From: Adiantum capillus-veneris
Taxonomy: Eukaryota > Streptophyta > Polypodiopsida > Polypodiales > Pteridaceae
Assembly (NCBI GenBank): GCA_014529385.2
Contig: CM043966.1
Coordinates: forward strand, 95,570,087-95,634,086
Length of the DNA stretch: 64,000 bases
Direction of reading: 5' to 3'
Part shown: piece after piece, positions 10,146 through 19,100 of the stretch
How positions within the stretch are numbered: the stretch's first letter is position 1
Layout of the letters: every line of letters starts with the position of its first letter
Notes under the pieces: generated by a model
What the model saw: only the letters and a program-made list of their open reading frames with translations
What the model was told of the DNA's origin: nothing
The model's database searches: none
Program-made: the position numbers and the translations under genes

Positions 10146-13100
10146 CTGACGTGGCAGTTGTACGAACGCTCCGCATTTCACACTGACTAATGACGTGGCA
10201 GCCGTACGGAATTCCGTGAATTGTGCTGGCAGGATTTAGCGCCAGCTTTTGGGACTTAAAGCTTTTGGAGTTTGAAGCTTTTCATGTACTGCTTTTGAGA
10301 GCCCAAGGGGCCTTTAAATATGTATGGAGAGGGTCTCTTGTCTCAGACTTGCTGACGAGTAGCCGAGCAGGACCCTCCAACTCCGTAACTTGCTCAAGCA
10401 TTAATATAAAAATAAATACCGAAAGGGGCGCCAGACTTTGGGGCCAATACCTCTGGGCACAAAACTACGCCAGGCTGTGTCAAATTCTCTTAAGCTGTGA
10501 TTAAGTTTGTGAAGTGTTTCTATTGATTCTCTCGTGTGTCGTGCCAAATTCCCGACTTGGGGTGTCCAAGTCTCTTACAATGGTGTCAGAGCTCAGTCGA
10601 CTTTCCTTCCACCGGAAAATCCGATCCCTTTTACCACGACACACATGGATTCAGGTGATGACTCCCACAAGAATTAGACGAGCCCACCCGACAATTCTGG
10701 ATCGGGTGAAAGCACGGAAAATTCTTATGGAACAGCAGACAAAGAGTATGGGCCACCTCAACCTACGGAGGTACAAACGAATGGAGATGCAGCGTCCATA
10801 GCGAGTTGATGCTTGTGCAAAACAGATGCTCCAATTTTCGAAGGATCCCCAGTACACGAAATTTTGACCCTGCACCCGATTGATGAGATGCACTCCTGAT
10901 GGTGGATGGCCATCGATTCACCATTGAAATCAGCTCTAAAGAAACCTCCTGTTCCACGGATGTTCACCGAAGATGAACTTGACGACGTTGTCGAAAGACG
11001 AGTCAACCAACTTCTAGGAGCCACGAAGCATTCGAGGAGACGCAACAAGGGAGCAAAGTACCCTGGTTACTTGGGTCATCAGTCTTCTTTGCAAATGCAC
11101 GAAAACAAAAGAAGCATGTACGCTTCGAGGGTTTGTTCAGTTCGTCCTCATCTTCTTTTGATAGCTCAGACGGTTCTTCCTCTTCTGATTCCAGTGATGA
11201 GGACAGAAAGGACAAGAAACGACGAAAGAACCAGAGACATGGAAAGAACAAGAACAAGGCCAAGAAAAGTAGATCCCACCGAAGATCTCGGAAATTTTCT
11301 CACATTTATGAGAAGGATCCATCCTCTTCTGAGAGTTCGGACTCTGAGGACCAGATGTTTTATTCAAAGAGGAAGCACTTTTATAGAGCCAATCGATACG
11401 ACTTTCTCGAAGATAAGAACGAAAAAAACAAAGAATTCAAGAAGGATGGACAAGCAGTCAAATTTGATACCTTTTCAGGTTTTAGAGATGCTCACAGGGC
11501 CCTCGCTTTTATTCAACAATTTGACATAGCTTTTTCTGGAGGGCGCTACTCAAAGCAAGATTAGGAGGGCAGCATCTTATTTGAAAGGAAATGCACGGAC
11601 ATGGTGGTCCACTCTTCTCTTACAAAAACAAGCACCGACAAAGTGGCTAAAATTCAAGCGACTTTTTATTTCCTCTTGGCTCACTCAGGAGTATGAACAT
11701 GATGTGATTACAGCTTGGAATCTTCGGATGACCAAGGGAGACGCTTTGGATTTATATTGCGAGAGGTTTTGGGATGCTTTTCTACCTGCCTCTTCTTTCA
11801 AAAAGATCAGTTTTAAGCAGCAAATCGAGCGATTTTGCTGTGGACTTCCCAAAGAGATCCAAGATTACTGCAACTCAAAAGAGGCAAACTGGACATATGG
11901 CGGCTCCACATGCACTGTCCCAGTCTGCATAAAGAGGGGACACCCATTTCAAGAGAGGGGGATGATTTTTGCTCAATAAGTGACTACAAAGCGTGGGTGA
12001 GTAGTGGGTGCAAGTTTCACAGCTTTAATGGAAAGCTTTCCTTCTCCCTTGTCTTATGTAGCGCGATGATTCCGCTCTCATGCATCTCTCGCCCCCTTTG
12101 AATACAGAAACGTGATGCTCCGCTCGAGGGCTTTTCATCTGTATGTACATTTGTGTGGGTTCATGCGCGATTGCCCAGGCAAGAGCCTCTTGCACATTCT
12201 TGCCTCTTGCACAGCAATTGGATTAGCTAGTGGCATCAATCCCCCACAGGTACGGGTGAATTCGGAAAGATTTCATGCGAGAAATCTCGTCCGATTCAAA
12301 GGGCAACTAGCCCTACAAGTGATGTACAAGTCCGATTCACGAGCTATAAAGCATGGCTGAAAATATTTTATTGGAAACCATGTCTCGGGAGATCAAACAA
12401 CCCCAAAACACTGGTACACAAGCCCAAAAAAACCAGACCTTTGTAGATGAATTTTTACATGGTCACTCCCAAGACTTGCAGCACTATGTACACATATATA
12501 CATGAGTGTAGCAGGGCTACACTGTCACTTCACAGGACAGACAGTTGGACAGTTGGTTACAGTTGGTCTGGTTCACACTGGATGGACCCTCTGGGCTGGG
12601 GAGTGACACGTGGCAGGGTACCAACGGTGGTCTAGTGGACATCGTGGCCAGGTCACCACCACCACTCAGTTTGGAGATAGACTTAGCTGACTGGACATTT
12701 ATGAGCCGTTGGTGGCTCTTTATGATTGTACATGTGAGTAGTAGCGGGGGGGTTAGGATCATCATCTTCTTTTACATCGGGTCAAGCATCGTCGTCGAGA
12801 GCAAAGAGTCTATACACAGAGCACTTATTCACCATCCCTGCACATCTGAGCCTCGACACCCCATTGTACCTGAGAGTCCTGGGCTGGAGCTGAGTGTGCT
12901 GCCACGCCAGAGTCTGTTTCAGTTATTTGAGATAGTCGAGTCATTTGTTGTGGTCTACTGTCGCTGTTGTGTCTCTGTGAGATCAATTGTTGTCTATTGT
13001 TTCCTATTTTCAATCTGGTTTGAGTGAGATTGTCTCGCACATTGCACTGAGGAGCACCCACTTAAGAGAGCACGACACAATATCTGTGCTACAAGTGCTC

Positions 13101-16100
13101 TCATTTTGGCGATCACGGTGGGACCTCAACTGAAATCTGACTCTGTAAGGTACAAATCTTGAAGCTAGTTGGGTTTATCTAGCTTCGCCTACCTTGCCTT
13201 GCACTGTTCTCCTCTCGCCTGGTCCAACTGGTCTAGTCCTCCCTCGCCCTAGTCATCTCTCGCCTTGGTCCAACGAGCCCTCATCCCTGGTCTAGTCCTC
13301 CTCGACCCTGGTCTAGTCCTCCCTCGCCCTAGTCATCTCTCGCCCTGGTCCAACGAGCCCCCTCGTCCCTGGTCTAGTCCTCCTCGACCCTGGTCTAGTC
13401 CTCCTCGTCCCTGGTCCAGCCTGGTCTAGTCACTTGCCTGGTCTAGTAGAGTCTAGACGAGTCTTCAGCCAGTTCAAGGTCTTCTTGCCCAAAGCTTGGT
13501 TGGGTTGGTGGTCACTGCATGACATATACAAGGCGGTCAATCGAGCGTCAAAGCGCACTATTGAGCCCTCTGAAGTACTACAACAGAAGACGACCTTTGG
13601 TACCTAGTAGAAGTCCATCAGCCTCATCACCCATACCTCCACATACATCACCCATTCCTTTATCAGGTTCCACATCTTCCAGATCACCTTCTCCAGTAAA
13701 GCTCTCTCCTATTCTGCTACAGCAGGCTATTGAGCAACAGGCTCAGCAAGGGGCCATGAAGGCTTTGGCAAGTGTTTTGGCCAAGGTAAACATCAAGTTC
13801 CCTACCTTCAAAGGATTCTCTTCAGAAGATGCTGACGACCATGCAAGTAGGTTTGTATCTCTCTGTAGGGGTTGAGGTCTTAATAGGGAAGATGCTTATT
13901 TGGTACTCTTTCTATCCACCTTGGATGGCTTAGCAGACAAATGGTACAGCCAGTTTGCAGAGAACCATTTTGCAACTTGGGCAGCCTTAAGACAATAGTT
14001 TTGTGCAACTTTCAGGCCAGGTGACTACCAGGAGAAGGTGTTGGATGAGTTGGCCAACATGGTGCTCCAACCAGAGGAGACTTTTGCAGAGCTTATGACT
14101 AAAACCAAGTCTCTGGTTGCCAAGCTTCCCCGGCAACCCGGTGAATTCATGGTTAAGAAGTGGGTGGAGAAGGCGCTTCCCAAAACTTCTCAGCAAAAAC
14201 TGCGAGAGAGTCTCCGACCCGACACCACTCTGAAGGGGTTCATCGCAGCTGCTACTAGGATAGAGGGGGCTAGACAGCTGTTCAACAACTCCCCTCACAT
14301 AGAGACCCCCTCTGGGTTTTCGGAAAGTCCTGTTGATCCATTAACTTCTTTACGCAGGGAACTGGAAGCCCTAAAGTTACAGCGAGCTCTTCAAGAGGAG
14401 AGGTCCTTCTCTCTTAGACAGGAGAAGCCTCCACATCACGAGGCATTGGAACAGATCAAGCGCAAGCTAGAAGAGCTCAAGGGTCAGCAAGAGACTAAGG
14501 CTACGGTTTGGTGTAGCTCATGCCGCTCTCCAGGGTACCCTCCACGGGAATGCCCCCTTCGGGTTTACTGCCATTTTTGTGAAAAATCTGGACATGAGGA
14601 CAAGGACTGTTACTACCTCAAGGGATTGCGACAAATACAACAAAGTCTTGGTCCTACTCTTCAACAAGCGCCAGCACCTGCATCCAACATGGTTTCTCCT
14701 TGTGGCCTTCCACACCGTATGCCACCTTTGCTGATAGCCCCTCCTATGCAAGGTATGCCAAGTACTTTACCGTCTCAGAGCTTTTATCATACCCTTGCTC
14801 CCTCATCACCTCAAAGCTTATATGCCTCCACCTCCAACTCAATGCACCAGGAGCAAGGGCCACCTTGCCCTTCAACTCGCCCTTTGAATTGGCCCATTTT
14901 GTGCTACAGATGCGGGGAATATGGGCATTACCAAAGCAAATGCCCCCTGCCAGAAGGGTCCCCTCCTTGTCGTCATTGCCCTAAAACGAAGGATCACTAC
15001 AGTAAGGATTTCCCTAAACTTCGTGCATCCACGGCTTCGAACTCAAGTCAAAGCCAGAATGAGTTTGCCTTTCCCAAGCTCAATTTGATAGCAGTGAGCA
15101 CCGTTTCTCAACCGCCCCCTTCTACCCACATGGTTACCCCTCAAAATAAGTCTCCGCAGTTGGCAGAGGAGCCATCGGGCGTCCTCACCCGGGCCCAGAG
15201 AGCCGCCCTCGGTCTTAGCATTCCAACAAGTTCAACTCTCCCACACATTCTCACACCAGTGGATACCCTGCCTACAGTTGTTAACAAGCCATCCCCCAGT
15301 GCCATGAAAGAATCTAAATCTTTGCTCTCCAATATTGATGAAGCTTTCTTGGAAGCAATTTCCGATCTACAAAAGATCAAGGTACCCGAGAAACCACTGG
15401 TAGAACAGGAAAAGCTCACAGCAGAGACGGTCTTAAAGAACACCTTCCAACAAGTGTCCCTCTATGACATGCTGCGACTAGATGCGAATTTTAGAAGTGA
15501 CACCCTTGCAGTTCATCAGTCACTTTACCCCGGAGTAAGTCCTAGTGGCGGGCACCTCCCAGTGCGACCATTAGTGTCCTATATGATATCCAATCCCGCT
15601 GCTCCACTCACTAATTATAGAAGCCCTCGCCTGCCAGTGTCCGTTTTGGGTCGGCAATTCTCAGGATTGATAGTGGATGGTGGATCTGGCATCAAGCTGA
15701 TGCCCGAGTTCACTATGTTAGCTATAGATCTACAGCCTGCCCGCCCTGCTCCTATCATAGTTACATTGGCCTACCAGCGGACAGTCTACCCAGTGGGCAT
15801 AGTGGACAATGTGCCTCTGCAGGTACAAGACTTTACTTTTAACTTGGATTTTGTTGTGGTTCGTCTTCCCGAGGTTGAGGGCGGATTTCCCTTGCTCATT
15901 GGAAGACCATGGCTGCGACACACTAAAGCACTTCATGATTGGGGAAATGATGCAATGTGGATACATACTTCTGGCTCCCTAATGCAACCCATTCTCTTAG
16001 AAGGAGGTATGGATCCCGTGGTGCAGCAAGTTTCTTTGTCAATGGAAACCAACCCTGAACAAGAACAACCTACTACACCTAAAGGGTCAGACGAAGATCT

Positions 16101-19100
16101 GTTGGAGTGGTTAGAAGCTACCAAATCTATGTCGTGCTATGGAGTCTCTATTCACTCCTTGCCTAGAGGTACACCCTCTTCCAATGTTTCCACAGTAACT
16201 AAACCCAATGAGCCACCTGAGCCAACTCAAAGGTTGAAGGTCATAGAAGTTACTCCGGATGCGCCCTTGGTGGAAGTCTTTGAATTTGGTGAGCCTATGG
16301 AGGATCATAGAAGCGGGCAGAAATCTCCTTGACAGGAGTTCACCCCACCTCAAAAATCAGCCCCATTGGTGTCTGCTTCTCCCAGAACAAAGCTCCCTTC
16401 ACACAGCTCGTCCTGCCTGATGAATTCCATTCTCATGATAGTTGTCTTGCTCATGGTGGCTGTGCTCTGTAGCATCTCCTCTTTCAACCAGTGGACCATG
16501 GACTTCATCTACAGCCCTAGTCCCCCCCCCCCCCCCTCACATACTCTCGCCCCTACCCACCCCCTCTCTTACCCTCATCCCTACCCACCCCCTACTCGCC
16601 CCTACCCACTTCCCCCTCGCCCTCGTCCCTACCCAGCCACCCCTCGCCCCTACCCACCCCTCCCTTGCCGTTGCCCCTACCCAGTCCCCCCTCGCCCCTA
16701 CCCACCCCCTCCCTTCCCCTCGCCCCTAACCAGCCCCCCCTTGCCCCTACCCACCCCCTTCCACCACTCGCCCCTAACTAGCCCTCCCCACCCCTCTCAG
16801 CCTCAGCAAGTTCCCCCCCCCCCCTCACCCCACATGATCAGCTGGCTCTCAAGCATTCACTTGGTTGCCATCCTGTTGTTGTGAAGGTTTTTTTGTTCTA
16901 CCATCATGATGGAGCTTAACCCTATTTACGGTGTTACTCGGGCTTATGGTCATCCCTCTTTTCGAGAAGAGTGCTGTTGCAAAAAGTGTGGCAAGGTTCA
17001 TCTGCAACTGCAAGCATGGACCAGGTCATTTTCCTATCACTATGGTTAGGGAAGATAAAGATGTGCTGGAATCAAACTGAGCTTATCTCTTTGCTGTAGA
17101 GCCTCATTTTTTTGCCAATTGGGATTCTTAGGCTATGAAATCATACATACTGGGTTCCTGCTTAGTTAGAGGCTTAAGGCGATTGCAAGCAGTGCAATGT
17201 TTTTAACTCCACTTTTGAGGTATGTAAGGTCATGGGCCTACACCTACTTCAAGAAAGATGTACGGATGCAGTACCTAGTGGTTTTCCTTCACAGTTTTTT
17301 CAGTATTCCTCTCACCGAGACGGTGAGCAGTCTTGTGGCGGGCAATCTGTAGCAGGGCTACAGTGTCACTTCATAGGACAGACAGTTGGACAGTTGGTTA
17401 TAGTTGGTCTGGTTCACACTGGACGGACCCTCTGGGCTGGGGAGTGACACGTGGCAGGGTACCGACGGTGGTCTAGTGGACATCGTGGCCAGGTCACCAC
17501 CACCACTCAGTTTGGAGATAGACTTAGCTGACTGGACATTTATGAGCCGTTGGTGGCTCTTTATGATTGTACATGTGAGTAGTAGCTGGGGGGTCAGGAT
17601 CATCATCTTCTTTTACATCGGGTCCAGCATTGTCGTCGGGAGCAGAGAGTCTATACATAGAGCACTTATTCACCATCCCTGCACATCTGAGCCTCGACAC
17701 CCCATTGTACCTGAGAGTCCTGGGCTGGAGCTGAGTGTGCTGCCACGCCAGAGTCTGTTTCAGTTCTTTGAGATAGTCGAGTCATTTGTTGTGGTCTACT
17801 GTCGTTGTTGTGTCTCTGTGAGAACAATTGTTGTCTATTGTTTCCTGTTTTCAGTCTCTTTTAGGTGAGATTGTCTCGCACATTGCACCGAGGAGCACCC
17901 ACTGAAGAGAGCACGACACAATATCTGCGTTACAATGAGGCTAGTTAGCAAGCTTTTTGGTACAATCTACTAGCTTTATGCTCATCATAGGTGTTCTGGT
18001 GCATTTTTGGGGTAGAAAACAGAGAATTCAGCGTGCTGCAGATTCTCGCCAGGTTTAGGAAAGTGTCCGTATGCGCCGAGAAAGTCACCTTTGGCATGGG
18101 GATTTTGTCTGTGAAGCCACCTATTGCGTTTATGCTGCCAAAATCGGGCTAGAGTAGGCCAGTTTCAGCCCCATAAAAGCGGGACAGCTCGTAGGAACTT
18201 GCAGCTTTTTCCCAAGTTTTTTAAGAATAAAGAAATAGTAAATACCGACAATAGGGGTGCCGGTCTTTGGGCATGTCTTTGGGCGTGAAGTTTTCCTCTG
18301 TGTCGTAAAGTCAAGTAAAGTTTATCAAGCAAAGATCGGATGAAACCCACAGTCTACCGCCCTACGGGCCGGTTTCAATGTCCAAGCCTGTAACATCTCC
18401 TCTCTTCATTCCTACATGGTAACAGAGCAAGAAGGTTGAGGATTGCCACAAGACCCTTCGATACGCCTTAAGAAGCTTCTACGAGAGAATTCGTCACTGT
18501 AATTTGTTTGAAGTTGCTGCATTTTTGCATTAGCCCTCAATCCAAGGAACTATGTCGCGAAAAAGACGTGTTTTTTACTTTCGTCTACGGGGGATCTCAC
18601 CTCTACATGCAGCGGCCAGCCCTCCATCATAGTTGTGTTTTGTGAACGTTTGTGGCAAGAAATAGAGTCAACTCTGTGTTTTTCGCAACTGCTGTGCAGT
18701 TGCATGTTTTCAGCCTATTACAGACCTTTTGTCACAAAAAATCACTTCTTTGCTGATTTTTGCCAGGCTGCGATAGATCTATCCCTCCTCTCACCAAGCG
18801 ACCAGAGGCTGTCAAAGGCCTGAAATACAAAAAGACTAGGGCTGATCTGTAGATCGGGGCCAAATGACACCAGATAGGCGTCGCTTTTAATGAGGGCAGC
18901 ATATGGCAAAGCTGCAATTAAGCGCTGCAAACTTCACATCTGGCCTGGATGTAGAGCTGTAGGACTACCCCAAAAACCCCATAACCAACTATTTTTTGGT
19001 CCCTACCCCAGCTACCCCAAGCGAGCACATACCCACTATTATTAGGTCCCCATCACAGACTAATAATTATTGCCTACGTTTAAAAGCCCCACTGCAGATC

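Larger units (their letters stand above)
12507..17934 (+). mobile_element. Gag-protease-only LTR retrotransposon (TR-GAG-like), 5.4 kb, complete ends
   Basis: Two 587-bp LTRs (12507-13093, 17348-17934) start TGTAGC and end TACA. The flanking 5-bp sequences are both ATGAG (12502-12506 and 17935-17939), a perfect target duplication. The LTRs differ at about 25 positions (about 4%). The inside encodes a long gag with zinc knuckles and a retropepsin-like domain, then ends; nothing resembling reverse transcriptase, RNase H or integrase lies between 16333 and 17347. It therefore fits the TR-GAG class of non-autonomous elements, with a protease-like domain added. It lies inside the intron of the SDR gene, antisense to it. 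Confidence 0.92.

Noticed and set aside
16510-16830. Telomere-like repeat
   Set aside because: The unit is CCCCTACCCAC-like and irregular, not the plant telomere unit CCCTAAA.
16366-16884. 172-codon Pro-rich plus-strand frame
   Set aside because: It is translation of the C-rich minisatellite; there is no domain and it begins after the polyprotein stop.
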